From a bacterium (GTDB lineage: Bacteria > SZUA-79 > Acidulodesulfobacterales > Acidulodesulfobacteraceae): a stretch of 64,000 nt of DNA. The DNA lies in the NCBI GenBank assembly GCA_021777135.1, contig JAJYDX010000005.1, positions 1 through 64,000 of the forward strand. The letters are read 5' to 3'. The notes below the pieces were generated by a model. It was not told the DNA's origin, did not search any database, and worked only from the letters and a program-made list of their open reading frames with translations. Of this stretch, positions 16,472 through 25,636 are shown piece after piece (positions within the stretch are counted from its first letter, which is position 1; every line of letters begins with the position of its first letter). A program made the position numbers and the translations under genes.

Positions 16472-18238
16472 TCAGTTTCTTACTTCCGGCACTGGAGGAT
16501 TTCCAGATGCGGGAGGTTGGCTTTGATTGTTTTTAGACGCCAAAATAGCATTTAGGACGTCGTTTCTGGATCCGTACATCTGCACGGTGCCGCCGGATAA
16601 GACTAAAATCTTATCGACTACGGATAAGATGTGGTTCCTGTGGCTTATAATAAATACCGTAGATTTTTGTTCCTTAAGTTTTGAAAGAGTGTAAAGAAGA
16701 GCATGTCCGCCTATGTCGTCCAGATTTGAATCGGGCTCGTCCAGAACGACTAGAGCGGGGCTGCCGTATATAGCCCTCGCAAGCGCGACCCTCTGTTTTT
16801 GCCCGCCTGAAAGCACGAGTCCGCCTTCGCCGATGAAAGTATCGTATCCGTCCGGCAAATTAAGTATAAGGTCGTGTATTCCGACGGTTTTTGCGGCTTC
16901 TATTACATTGAACGAATCCACCTCGCCGAAACGACCTATATTTTCTGCTACAGTGCCGTTTAAAAGCTCTATGTCCTGAGGCAGGTAGCCGATATTTGGA
17001 CCGAGCGCGTCTTTATCCCACGAAAAAATTTCGGCTCCGTCCAAGCGCATGCTTCCCATAGCTGGCGGCCAGACTCCGGTAATCATTCTGCCCAGAGTAG
17101 ATTTTCCCGAACCGCTTGGACCTATTATAGCAACCATATCTCCTTTATCCGCCGTAAAATTAATATTTTTTAAAATCTGCATATTCGAGTTCGGGGGGAC
17201 GGAAAAAAGGTTAAGAGCGGCGACTCTTCCTTCCGGCTGAGGCAATGGCATTCCTTTTTCTTTTTCGGGAAATAAAGTAAGAGTCTGGCTTAGCCTTTTA
17301 TAAGAGTCCCTTGCCGATACGAACCCTTTCCATGCTCCCATGGCAAGGTCTATGGGGGAAAGCGCCCTGCCCATCAAGATGGCGGCGGCTACCATCGCGC
17401 CGGCGGTGATAATGTTTCCGTTGATAACGAAATATGCGGCGACGGCGTATATCAGGGACTGAAAAGCTATTCTTAAGGTCTTCGATGCGGCCGAAACATT
17501 GCCGGTCTTTTCGCTTGCGGAAGACTGAAGGGAAACAAATTTTATATACTTTGGATACCAGTGCTTCTTGACGTTGGACAGCATACCCATCGATTCTATG
17601 ACGTCCGCGTTTCTAAAATTTATTGAGGCAAAATTTGAAGCCGTATGATAAGCGTTATTGGACGCGGATAATTTTTTCTTGCTTACCATTTCGGTTAAAA
17701 AAGCGAGAAAAAACAAAACTATGGCGGCAAAGGCGGCGAAAACCCCCAGCACCCAGTAAATTATTCCTATTACTATAATATAGATGGGGACCCACGGAAC
17801 GTCGAAAAAGGCGATAGCGCCCGTGCCCGTCAAAAACTGCCTGATGTTCGTAAAATCGCCGAAAACTTGCGAAGAATCGGTGCTTCCGGTGCGCAGGCAT
17901 TTCTCAAAAGCCGCCTGAAACAGCCTGTTGTGAAATTTTCTGTCCATATCGTTTCCTATGCGTATTAAAAGCTGGGTCCTCGTCCACTCAAAAAAACCCA
18001 TAAGCGCATATACGAAAACAACCAAAATAGTTACGAAAACTAAGGTAACGTTGCTTCTGCCGGGAAGGACGGTGTCGTAAATCTGGAGCATATAAAGCGC
18101 CGGAGCAAGCATTATAAGGTTTATAACCAAGCTAAAAATCCCGACGATATAAAAATCCTTCTTGAAGGATTTTAAAAGCGATAGAAGCTCCGGGTCTTTT
18201 TGTATTGCAAAAGGCTTATTGCGCTTAAAAATGGACAT
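16472..18238 (-). CDS. Type I secretion ABC transporter permease/ATPase (PrtD family)
   Basis: A 588-residue half-transporter. The membrane domain spans about 30-310 with several hydrophobic helices. The ATPase domain has Walker A GPSGSGKS (373-380), Q-loop GYLPQDIELL, signature LSGGQKQR (476-483), Walker B LVVLDEP (496-502) and a switch His in IISHR. The length and absence of an N-terminal peptidase domain match PrtD/LapB-type exporters of proteins with uncleaved C-terminal signals. The adjacent tandem DUF4214 proteins are the obvious cargo. It lies between the TolC and HlyD genes on the same strand. Confidence 0.94.
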   Translation of the reverse strand: MSIFKRNKPFAIQKDPELLSLLKSFKKDFYIVGIFSLVINLIMLAPALYMLQIYDTVLPGRSNVTLVFVTILVVFVYALMGFFEWTRTQLLIRIGNDMDRKFHNRLFQAAFEKCLRTGSTDSSQVFGDFTNIRQFLTGTGAIAFFDVPWVPIYIIVIGIIYWVLGVFAAFAAIVLFFLAFLTEMVSKKKLSASNNAYHTASNFASINFRNADVIESMGMLSNVKKHWYPKYIKFVSLQSSASEKTGNVSAASKTLRIAFQSLIYAVAAYFVINGNIITAGAMVAAAILMGRALSPIDLAMGAWKGFVSARDSYKRLSQTLTLFPEKEKGMPLPQPEGRVAALNLFSVPPNSNMQILKNINFTADKGDMVAIIGPSGSGKSTLGRMITGVWPPAMGSMRLDGAEIFSWDKDALGPNIGYLPQDIELLNGTVAENIGRFGEVDSFNVIEAAKTVGIHDLILNLPDGYDTFIGEGGLVLSGGQKQRVALARAIYGSPALVVLDEPDSNLDDIGGHALLYTLSKLKEQKSTVFIISHRNHILSVVDKILVLSGGTVQMYGSRNDVLNAILASKNNQSQPPASGNPPVPEVRN

Positions 18239-18260
18239 ATGTACTAATTCCTTTATTAAG

Positions 18261-18304
18261 GGGGACAGATTAAAATCTGTCCCCGAGGGGTATTATCTGT
18301 CCCC
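18261..18304. repeat. REP-like inverted repeat between TolC and ABC transporter genes
   Basis: GGGGACAGAT (18261-18270) and ATCTGTCCCC (18275-18284) form a 10-bp hairpin with a TAAA loop. A third half-copy, ATCTGTCCCC, follows at 18295-18304. Palindromes with this kind of sequence occur as dispersed extragenic elements in many bacteria. It could stabilise or attenuate the message between the two secretion genes. Confidence 0.6.
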
Positions 18305-18316
18305 GGTTATTATTGA

Positions 18317-19705
18317 TTATTTCAGCCATTTATTTATTTTAATTAACTGATATTTCGATAAAACTCCGACGTTAAAATAAAAACCTAAAACGGCGACGGC
18401 ATATTCGTATTTTGCCTTAAGTAGCTTTACTTTGGTTTCGTAAAGGGCGTCTATCGCATTAAGGACGTCTGTGGTAGTCCTTATGCCGGCTTTAAAGCCG
18501 AGTTCGTTGCCTTTTAAAGAAACTTGCGCGGATTTAAAGGCAAGCTCCAGCATTTTAATTTTTATTATATCGCCTTTTACGGCAAGATAAGACTGCTTAA
18601 CCTTTCTGTCGTTCTTGCCTAGTTCCTTTAAAAAGTTCTGCCTTGCCTGCGAAGCTAGGTTTGCCGACTTAAAAGAACTGGCTATTCCGTATCCGCCGTT
18701 AAATATGGGAATACTCAATTGAAAACCTACGTCGTAATATCTTATGGCGGGTGTCTGAATATATTCCTGCGTATTAGTGGCGGAGTAGCCCGCGATAAAA
18801 GACAGCGAAGGGATATGCGACGAAACGCTTATTTTTTCCTGTTCCCCGTAATAATCCTCGTTATACCTGTAATATTTAAGCATTGGATTGCGCCTGACGG
18901 ATAAGCTTATCCAGTATTTGATATTGGCGGGCCGCAAAACGACAAAAGGGATGCGGCTCTTAAGCGGCTTTAAATTCCTGCCGCTTTCGCCGGTAACGCT
19001 TTTAAATTTTGCGTAGGCGTTATCGAGGTTGTTTTTGGCGCCTACGATTTGCGACAGGACAGAGTAATATTTTGCGCGGGCGGCATAAACGTCCGTAATC
19101 GTGCTGACGCCCGCCTTATATAATTTTTTTGTCTGCTTAACTTCCGAACTAACTGCTTTTTTCTGCGAATTTAAAGCCTTTACATAATCCCGCGACATAA
19201 GGACTTGAAAATAAGCGTCGGCTACTTTTATGATTAAGTGCTGTTTTTCGGACCGGTACTGCGCTACGCCTATTGAAGACCTTGTTTTATATTCTTCATA
19301 CTCGAAAAACCTTTTTGCGCTGAATATGGGCTGGGTCAGGTTTACGCCTTCGTTTCTTGCGTTATAACTTAGGTAATAAGGCGGGGGGTTTACGAAATCG
19401 TAACGCGAAAAATTTGCGGAGGCGTTTAAATGCGGAAGCAGAACCGAAAACCCCTCCCACGCAAGGTCGTTTGAGGCCTTTTTGCCATAAAGAGCCGCCC
19501 TGTACCCGTGGTCGCGCTTTAAGGCGCCGTTATAAGCGCTAAGAAGGCCCGTATATTTAAAGGCGCCGGACGAATTTAAATCAGTCGTGCGCGCTGCGGC
19601 AACGGCGTAACCTGAGTTAAAGGCGTAAAATATAGATATAAATATAAAAAAGCCCGCTATAAAACCAAAACCTATGAAATTTGTTTTTAAACCGCTTCTA
19701 AGCAA
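18317..19705 (-). CDS. TolC family outer membrane efflux protein of the type I system
   Basis: A 462-residue outer-membrane channel. The N-terminus has a long hydrophobic signal region (about 10-37, ending near GYAVAAA). Two OEP repeats follow, with typical coiled-coil segments (LMSRDYVKALNSQKKAVSSE; SLKGNELGFKAGIRTTTDVL). The KLYKAGVSTITDVYAA and ELGFKAGIRTTTDVLNA pair marks the two-fold internal repeat of TolC. The start is TTG (19703-19705): an in-frame stop lies a few codons upstream, no ATG is available, and AAAGG precedes it. It begins the secretion operon and is divergent from a GT4 gene. Confidence 0.92.
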   Translation of the reverse strand: MLRSGLKTNFIGFGFIAGFFIFISIFYAFNSGYAVAAARTTDLNSSGAFKYTGLLSAYNGALKRDHGYRAALYGKKASNDLAWEGFSVLLPHLNASANFSRYDFVNPPPYYLSYNARNEGVNLTQPIFSAKRFFEYEEYKTRSSIGVAQYRSEKQHLIIKVADAYFQVLMSRDYVKALNSQKKAVSSEVKQTKKLYKAGVSTITDVYAARAKYYSVLSQIVGAKNNLDNAYAKFKSVTGESGRNLKPLKSRIPFVVLRPANIKYWISLSVRRNPMLKYYRYNEDYYGEQEKISVSSHIPSLSFIAGYSATNTQEYIQTPAIRYYDVGFQLSIPIFNGGYGIASSFKSANLASQARQNFLKELGKNDRKVKQSYLAVKGDIIKIKMLELAFKSAQVSLKGNELGFKAGIRTTTDVLNAIDALYETKVKLLKAKYEYAVAVLGFYFNVGVLSKYQLIKINKWLK

Positions 19706-19844
19706 AACGCCTTTGCCCTCCGTGCTCTATTATCGCATATATCGAGTATATTTATTACATTTTTAAAATTTAATTTCTTATAATATTACATAAAATTCTA
19801 CATTGCAAGATTTTTTTTAATAATATAAAATAAAAAGAATTAAA

Positions 19845-21098
19845 ATGAACATATTAATCGACGCCGCCACGCTATACCAAAAAGACTGCGGCTCTAAAAC
19901 ATATGCCTATAATATCCTTAAAGAACTGCTGGCTCTTACGTCGCTTGAACCGGCGTCGTCAATAGATGTATGCGGCGTAAGCGGTAAAATTATACACCTG
20001 GCGGGCGTTTCGATGCTAGACGAAATAGCCTATAAAAAAAATAGCGGCGGTTTTGCTTCAAAATTAAAGAAATCCATCCCTCATGATTCTTTTTTTTATC
20101 CTTACGCCAAATCTTTTTACAGGAATATAAAAAAAAGCATTAACAAAATGCATATCTACTCCGCTAGCAAAAAAGGCAAAACGTACGATGTTTTTTTTAC
20201 TCCTTACCAGATGGAAATAAGCGCAAATATCGCTAAACGCAAATTTATTACGATACACGACATATACGCCTTAACCAATCCCGAAAACTACCTGACGAAA
20301 AGCTACACGCTGTCTTTCAAAAAATATCTCGAAAAATATCTCCGTTTTTTCGACGCCGTGCTGACCGTTTCGGAGTTCGCTAAAAACGAGATAGCCGGAT
20401 ATCTTAATTATCCGAAAGAAAAAATATTCGTCGTCCGCGGCGCGTTCGACAGGAAAAATTACTGGAAGTTTAAAACGGAAGACGATTATTCTTCAGCAGA
20501 AACGTTTAAAAAAAAGTACGGATTAAAAAAGCCCTACCTGCTTTACGTAGGAGTTTTAGAGCCGAGAAAAAATACAGCTAACCTTCTTAAAGCTTTTAAG
20601 GAACTGACGGGAGGGGCGCGCGAAGGCGGCGGCGAAAGAGGCGGCGGAAATCATCGCGGGCGCTTCGATTTGGACTTGGTAATGGTTTCCGGCTCGTCGG
20701 CTCTGGCTGCGGAAACGTTTAAGCTTGCGGAAGAATTAAGTCCCCGCGTCAAAATATTTAACGGCGTAGACAACGAAGATTTGAACTTTTTTTATAACTG
20801 TGCAGATTTGTTTGTCTTTCCCTCCCTGTACGAAGGGTTCGGCATACCGCCTTTAGAGGCGTTTGCCTGCGGAACTCCGGTTGCCGCGTCCAACGCAACC
20901 GCCATACCGGAAATATGCGGAAACGGCGCTTACTATTTCGACCCCCGCTCCGTAGAGAGCATAAAAAACGCCATATCGGAGGTTTTAAGCTCGCCGTCTA
21001 TAAAATCCGGCTTAATAGAAAACGGCTTCAAGACAGCCGAAACTTATTCCTTTAGGAATTCGGCGGTTGAGATGCTAAAAATATTTAAAAATTTTTAG
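19845..21098 (+). CDS. Family 4 glycosyltransferase
   Basis: A 417-residue GT-B glycosyltransferase. The acceptor-side domain carries FITIHDIYALTNP and VLTVSEFAKNEI. The donor-side domain begins at LLYVGVLEPRKNTANLL. The EX7E motif lies in SLYEGFGIPPLEAFACGTP, followed by AIPEICGNGAYYFDP. A Gly/Arg-rich stretch encoded by about 20605-20665 (GGAREGGGERGGG) interrupts the domain; it is GC-rich and looks like a low-complexity insertion in a surface loop. The gene is divergent from the TolC gene, and its end overlaps the end of the GT9 gene by 14 bases. It probably adds hexose to a surface glycan. Confidence 0.87.
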   Translation: MNILIDAATLYQKDCGSKTYAYNILKELLALTSLEPASSIDVCGVSGKIIHLAGVSMLDEIAYKKNSGGFASKLKKSIPHDSFFYPYAKSFYRNIKKSINKMHIYSASKKGKTYDVFFTPYQMEISANIAKRKFITIHDIYALTNPENYLTKSYTLSFKKYLEKYLRFFDAVLTVSEFAKNEIAGYLNYPKEKIFVVRGAFDRKNYWKFKTEDDYSSAETFKKKYGLKKPYLLYVGVLEPRKNTANLLKAFKELTGGAREGGGERGGGNHRGRFDLDLVMVSGSSALAAETFKLAEELSPRVKIFNGVDNEDLNFFYNCADLFVFPSLYEGFGIPPLEAFACGTPVAASNATAIPEICGNGAYYFDPRSVESIKNAISEVLSSPSIKSGLIENGFKTAETYSFRNSAVEMLKIFKNF

Positions 21099-22269
21099 CG
21101 GCGACGCTTATATCCTCCATGACCGCGTCTATGTTTATGGCTTCCATACATTTTAAATCGGCGCACGGGCTTATTCTGTAAAACGAACACGGCGAACAGG
21201 CGGTATCCGCCGACGTCGAGTAAAAGCCGATATTATTAAAAGGCAGTGAGTTTTTCGGGTCGGAATAACCGAAAAGGCAGTAAGTGTTTGGGTTAACCAA
21301 AGACGATAAGTGCATAAGCCCGGAATCTATGCATATGTTTAAAAAAGAATTTTTTAGCGCGAACATCGCTTCTTCGATGTTTTTTGTTTTTTCTATTTTT
21401 AAGACTGGGGCGGGTTTTACGCTTGCGTTTTCGGCGGCTTTTTTTATTTCTTCTAGGTAACCGTAGTCGTCAGGACCGCCTAAAAGGCTTATGCCTGTGT
21501 CCCCGAACTTTTCATTAAGCATTTTTATCAGCTTTACGGAATTGGCAAGGGGCAGTTTTCTGTGCATAAGCCCTCCGGCGTTGCTGGAAAGGACTAGGAC
21601 TATTTTTTTTGCGGCGTTAGGCGGGGCGGGGGCGGAAACGTCCCCCGCCTCTTGCGCCTTAAATGCTTCCGGCAACTCAATGGTGATTTTTTTTACGCGC
21701 GATATGTCGAAAATCTTAAACAGCTTTAAGTAATTTTCAAATATATGGATGTCCCCGCTTAAATCTTCTATCGCATCGTATAGGGCTTTTTTAATTTTCA
21801 GTGTGCCGAAACCGGCAATATGGGATTTGGAAGTTTTTATAAAAGCAAGCATTAACGGGACGTTAACGGGCATTCCGGTAGCGTCCGCGATAAAATCGTA
21901 ACCTGTCCCGTTAATGTATTTTATCGTTTTATAATAATCTGATATATTAAGCGGATTTATGCTTATGATGCCGAAACCGTCCGGGGGGCATAAAATTTTG
22001 AAAACCGGAACTTTGGCTGTAGTCAGGATATCTATTTTTATACCGGGATACTTAGCTTTTAGCCTGCCCGCAATTTCAGCGAGATAGACCGCGTCGCCCA
22101 TTCCTTCCAGTTTTATAATGAGGATTTTTTTGATTGCTCTTGGGTCGGGGACAGGACGCGCGTAATACAGGCGTCCGCGTACCGATTTGATGTAAAACGC
22201 AACAGCCTTAATAAAAAATACGTTATCGACCAGCTTAGCGGCGATTTCGTTGATTTTTTTATTGTTCAA
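21085..22269 (-). CDS. Family 9 glycosyltransferase (heptosyltransferase-like)
   Basis: A 394-residue GT9 protein. The N-terminal signature KKILIIKLEGMGDAVYLAEI lies near residues 47-66. The C-terminal domain has NICIDSGLMHLSSLVNPNTY and a Cys cluster (CSPCSFYRISPCADLKCM) common in GT9 enzymes. GT9 members add heptose to lipopolysaccharide core or sugars to surface glycans. The likely start is TTG at 22267-22269, since no ATG precedes the first conserved strand; the ribosome site is weak. The gene is 19 bases behind ilvE and may be the last of that operon. Confidence 0.85.
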   Translation of the reverse strand: MNNKKINEIAAKLVDNVFFIKAVAFYIKSVRGRLYYARPVPDPRAIKKILIIKLEGMGDAVYLAEIAGRLKAKYPGIKIDILTTAKVPVFKILCPPDGFGIISINPLNISDYYKTIKYINGTGYDFIADATGMPVNVPLMLAFIKTSKSHIAGFGTLKIKKALYDAIEDLSGDIHIFENYLKLFKIFDISRVKKITIELPEAFKAQEAGDVSAPAPPNAAKKIVLVLSSNAGGLMHRKLPLANSVKLIKMLNEKFGDTGISLLGGPDDYGYLEEIKKAAENASVKPAPVLKIEKTKNIEEAMFALKNSFLNICIDSGLMHLSSLVNPNTYCLFGYSDPKNSLPFNNIGFYSTSADTACSPCSFYRISPCADLKCMEAINIDAVMEDISVAAKNF

Positions 22270-22288
22270 TTTTTAATGCTTTATCTGA

Positions 22289-23281
22289 TTAATCGGCGTA
22301 GGTCAGCCATTTTTTATATTTACTGGCGCCGTTTTTGCCTTTGACTATGTCGAAAAAGAGGCTTTGAAGCTCAAGGGCGACCTTTCCGGCTTTTCCGGCG
22401 CCTATTTTCCTGTCGTCTATTTCGCGCACCGGCGTAACCTCGGCAGCCGTTCCGGTTAAAAAAACCTCGTCTGCTATGTAAAGCTGGTCGCGGGTAATCC
22501 TTTCTTCTTTGACTTTTAAGCCCATCTCTTTTTCCATTATTTCTATGACGCTGTTTCTGGTAATGCCCGGAAGGACCGAAGAAAGCGGCGGCGTTTTAAT
22601 AAATCCGCCCGAATAAACGAAAATATTTTCCCCGCTGGCTTCGCATACTAAACCGGACGTATCGAGCATTATCGCTTCGTCGTAGCCGCCATTTACGGCT
22701 TCCTTTTTTGCGAGAATCGAATTTATATACTGCCCCGTCGATTTAGACATTCCCATAAAGGTATTCACGTGAAATCTGGCGTAGGAGGACACTTTTGCCC
22801 TGATGCCGTTTTTAAGGGCTTCTTCGCCTAGATAGGCGCCCCAGTACCAAGCGGTAACCGCCACCCTGGTGTCGTAATTTTTTAGGAATATGCCGAGTCC
22901 GCCTCCGTCGCCTATGAAGACTATGGGTCTTATGTAGCATTCTTTAAATTTATTTATTTTAACCGTTTGTATTATAGCGTCCTTAATATCTTTTTTTTCG
23001 TAGGGAATAGGAATCTGAAGGATATGACAGGAGCTGAAAAGCCTGTCGATATGTTCGTCCAGCCTGAAAATAGCGGGGACGCCTTTTTTGGTTTCATAGC
23101 ACCTTATGCCCTCGAAAGCCCCAAGACCGTAGTGCAAAGAATGGCTGTTGACGGAAACGGAGGCGTCCTTATAATCTACGAACCTGCCGTCCATCCAAAC
23201 CTTAGTGCCTTCAAACGGACTGGGAGCCGCGCCGGAAGAACCGGAATTTTTACTGACCATGCCTTTTGCCTTGCCTTTCAT
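22289..23281 (-). CDS. ilvE: Branched-chain amino acid aminotransferase
   Basis: A 330-residue class IV PLP aminotransferase that interconverts branched-chain amino acids and their 2-oxo acids with glutamate. Characteristic segments are HSLHYGLGAFEGIRCY (47-62), the PLP lysine region MSKSTGQYIN (K180), EASGENIFV and SSVLPGITRNSVIE. The N-terminus has an extra Ser/Gly/Ala-rich stretch (about 9-25) before the conserved start. AGAGAG precedes the ATG. It follows gatB on the same strand after about 70 bases. Confidence 0.95.
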   Translation of the reverse strand: MKGKAKGMVSKNSGSSGAAPSPFEGTKVWMDGRFVDYKDASVSVNSHSLHYGLGAFEGIRCYETKKGVPAIFRLDEHIDRLFSSCHILQIPIPYEKKDIKDAIIQTVKINKFKECYIRPIVFIGDGGGLGIFLKNYDTRVAVTAWYWGAYLGEEALKNGIRAKVSSYARFHVNTFMGMSKSTGQYINSILAKKEAVNGGYDEAIMLDTSGLVCEASGENIFVYSGGFIKTPPLSSVLPGITRNSVIEIMEKEMGLKVKEERITRDQLYIADEVFLTGTAAEVTPVREIDDRKIGAGKAGKVALELQSLFFDIVKGKNGASKYKKWLTYAD

Positions 23282-23354
23282 AATTTTCTCTCTTTTAAAT
23301 TTTAAATTTAATATTTTATATTATCATTTGCCGGGTATATAAGCAATATATTTG

Positions 23355-24860
23355 TCAAGCCTTTTTTTCGTCTATAAGTTTTTTTAATATTTCGTTAGCT
23401 TTTTTAGGATTAGCCTTTCCTTTAGTTTTTTTCATAACTTCGCCGACGAAAAAACCAAAGAGCTTGTCTTTGCCGGACAATAAGTCCGAGAGTTCTTTCG
23501 GGTTTTCTTCAAGCACCTGCTTTATAGCCTCTTCTATGCCCTTGTCGTCCGAAACCTGCGCGAGGTTTTTGTCTTTAATTATTTCGGAGGCTTTCTTGCC
23601 GGAAGAAAGCATTTCCGCAAGAACGGCTTTTCCGGTATTTCGGTTTATAGCGCCTGATTCCACGGCGCATATGAGCTCTAAAAAACCCGCGGGGGCAAGA
23701 AGCTCCCTGCTTTCGCCTTCCCTTTCTTTTAACTCGGAAAGGAGTTCGTTTATTACCCAGTTCGCCAATTTTTTAATTTCGAGCCTGCTTCCGTTCGACC
23801 CGCCCGTTGCGGCTTCGCCCGTTCCTGCGCCTGCGCCGCATCCCGCAGCTTCGTTTGCTTCTATTAAGCCCTCGAAATACGACGCTATGTCTTTATCCTG
23901 AGTAAGCACTTCCGCGTCATATTCGCTAAGTTTGTATTCCGAAACATATCTGCGTCTTTTTGCTTCGGGAAGTTCGATTATAGAATTTTTAATTTCTGCA
24001 ATAAATTCTTCGGAAACAATCAGAGGCGGCAAATCCGGTTCTTCAAAATAGCGGTAGTCGTGGGCTTCTTCCTTGCCTCTCATGGACCTCGTAACGTTTT
24101 CCTTAGAATCGTAGAGCCTTGTTTCCTGAACGACTTTTCCGCCGCTTATAACAAGGTCTATCTGTCTTTCTATTTCGTATTCTATGGCTTTTTCTACGAA
24201 CTTGAACGAATTTACGTTTTTAACTTCCGCCCTCGTTCCGAGTTTCGTATCGCCTTTGCGCCTTACCGAAACGTTTGCGTCGCACCTGAAACTGCCTTCT
24301 TCCATATTCCCGTCGGAAACGCCCAAATAAACAAGGATTTCCCTGAGCGCTTTTAAGTATGAAACGGCTTCGGCGGCGGAGCTTATGTCCGGCTCGGAAA
24401 CTATTTCCACTAAGGGCGTTCCCGCCCTGTTTAAATCCACGTAAGAACGGTTGCCGATATGGATTAATTTTCCTGCGTCCTCCTCGATGTGAAGCCTGTT
24501 TATCCTTATTTTTTTCTCGGCTTCGGTTTTTACCGTCAAATATCCGCCGGAAGAAACCGGGTCTAAATACTGGGATATCTGGTAGCCTTTCGGCAGGTCT
24601 GGGTAAAAATAGTTTTTGCGGGCAAAAAAACTTTTCCTGTTTACATTAAGGTTTAAAGCAAGTGCAGCTTTAACCGCGAGTTTTACCCCCTCGAAATTAA
24701 TTACTGGAAGCGCGCCCGGGAGGGCAAGACATACAGGACATACGGCGGAATTAGGCTCCAGTCCGAAAACGTTTGCGCACGAACAAAACATCTTAGTCTT
24801 AGTTAAAAGCTGGGAGTGGACTTCAAGCCCTATTACCGCCTCGAAACCTTCGCCATTCAT
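23355..24860 (-). CDS. gatB: Asp-tRNA(Asn)/Glu-tRNA(Gln) amidotransferase subunit B
   Basis: A 501-residue GatB, which phosphorylates the mischarged aminoacyl-tRNA and accepts ammonia from GatA. It starts AVIGLEVHSQLLTKTKMF. A zinc site is visible as C26-x-C28 and C41-x-x-C44. GSFRCDANVSVR and EEPDLPPLIVSEE are hallmark segments, and the C-terminal YqeY-like tail domain is complete (ELLSGKDKLFGFFVGEVMKKTKGKANP). A Gly/Ala-rich insertion (AAGCGAGAGTGEAATGG) sits before the tail domain. It is separated from gatA by a toxin-antitoxin pair. Confidence 0.97.
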   Translation of the reverse strand: MNGEGFEAVIGLEVHSQLLTKTKMFCSCANVFGLEPNSAVCPVCLALPGALPVINFEGVKLAVKAALALNLNVNRKSFFARKNYFYPDLPKGYQISQYLDPVSSGGYLTVKTEAEKKIRINRLHIEEDAGKLIHIGNRSYVDLNRAGTPLVEIVSEPDISSAAEAVSYLKALREILVYLGVSDGNMEEGSFRCDANVSVRRKGDTKLGTRAEVKNVNSFKFVEKAIEYEIERQIDLVISGGKVVQETRLYDSKENVTRSMRGKEEAHDYRYFEEPDLPPLIVSEEFIAEIKNSIIELPEAKRRRYVSEYKLSEYDAEVLTQDKDIASYFEGLIEANEAAGCGAGAGTGEAATGGSNGSRLEIKKLANWVINELLSELKEREGESRELLAPAGFLELICAVESGAINRNTGKAVLAEMLSSGKKASEIIKDKNLAQVSDDKGIEEAIKQVLEENPKELSDLLSGKDKLFGFFVGEVMKKTKGKANPKKANEILKKLIDEKKA

Positions 24861-24893
24861 ATCTTAAACCTGCCTTTTTATTTTGTTTTTTTA

Positions 24894-25310
24894 TTATGGA
24901 TTTATTGGAAATATGCCTTCTACTCTTTTAAAATCCTTATTGTCGTAAGTGTAAACTACGGAGATGCCTTTTTTTAAACCCCAACAAGACATTAAAGCAT
25001 CGCCGAATTTTATATTTCTATCGGCATATATTAAAATTGCTTTTCTAAAAACATCCTCCATTTCGCAGTGAAATTCCGGCGTATTGAGAATGCTTTCCGT
25101 TAATTCTTTAATTTCGGCTTTTGGAAGTTTATAAATTTTTTCTAAAACAAAAACCGTTTCTATTAGCGCAACCGGCAATATATGAAGATTGAGTCCGTTT
25201 CTTTTAGAGTTTTTAATTAGTTTTATTGCGTTTTTCGCTTTGTCTTCGTCGTCATGTATTAATATCCGCAATATAACGCTAGTATCTACGAACGCTTCAT
25301 TTGCTTTCAC
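24894..25310 (-). CDS. PIN-domain toxin (VapC-like ribonuclease)
   Basis: A 138-residue PIN nuclease. The acidic metal-binding residues are visible: D9 in AFVDTS, E51 in LIET, D104 in KFGDAL, and D123/D126 in YTYDNKDF. I place the start at GTG 25308-25310, seven bases after GGAG; an earlier TTG at 25316 would overlap that site. It overlaps the antitoxin gene by 14 bases, which indicates translational coupling. The likely role is RNA cleavage when freed from its antitoxin. The pair lies inside the gat operon, 33 bases before gatB. Confidence 0.85.
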   Translation of the reverse strand: MKANEAFVDTSVILRILIHDDEDKAKNAIKLIKNSKRNGLNLHILPVALIETVFVLEKIYKLPKAEIKELTESILNTPEFHCEMEDVFRKAILIYADRNIKFGDALMSCWGLKKGISVVYTYDNKDFKRVEGIFPINP

Positions 25311-25530
25311 CTGCAAACTCCGTTTCGACTTTATCTTTAATCTCGTCTATGCTAAGCCCTAAATTGGGAAGAACGCCGACGTAATCAAATATGGTTTTTG
25401 TCTTTTTCAAAATTATTTCGTTCTGGGCATCTAATATGATAAGGGGGTCGCCGACGTCTATGTTAAATTTTTTCCTTATATTTTTAGGAATAGTAATCTG
25501 CCCTTTGGGTAAAACTTTAACCGCCTGCAT
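25297..25530 (-). CDS. AbrB/MazE-type antitoxin
   Basis: A 77-residue SpoVT-AbrB swapped-hairpin DNA-binding protein. The sequence VLPKGQITIPKNIRKKFNIDVGDPLIILD is diagnostic. The ATG at 25528-25530 has GGAG nine bases upstream; a TTG 15 bases earlier overlaps that site and is not used here. The C-terminal tail (about 45-77) would wrap the PIN toxin. By analogy with known pairs it should repress its own promoter together with the toxin. It starts 106 bases after the end of gatA. Confidence 0.87.
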   Translation of the reverse strand: MQAVKVLPKGQITIPKNIRKKFNIDVGDPLIILDAQNEIILKKTKTIFDYVGVLPNLGLSIDEIKDKVETEFAGESK

Positions 25531-25636
25531 TTTAAATATCTCCAACTTTATTATGTTTTTATTACCTATTTAATATTTCTACCTATTATATATTATAGTA
25601 CCTTAATTATTTTCCGTCAAATTATTTTTTCCTACT

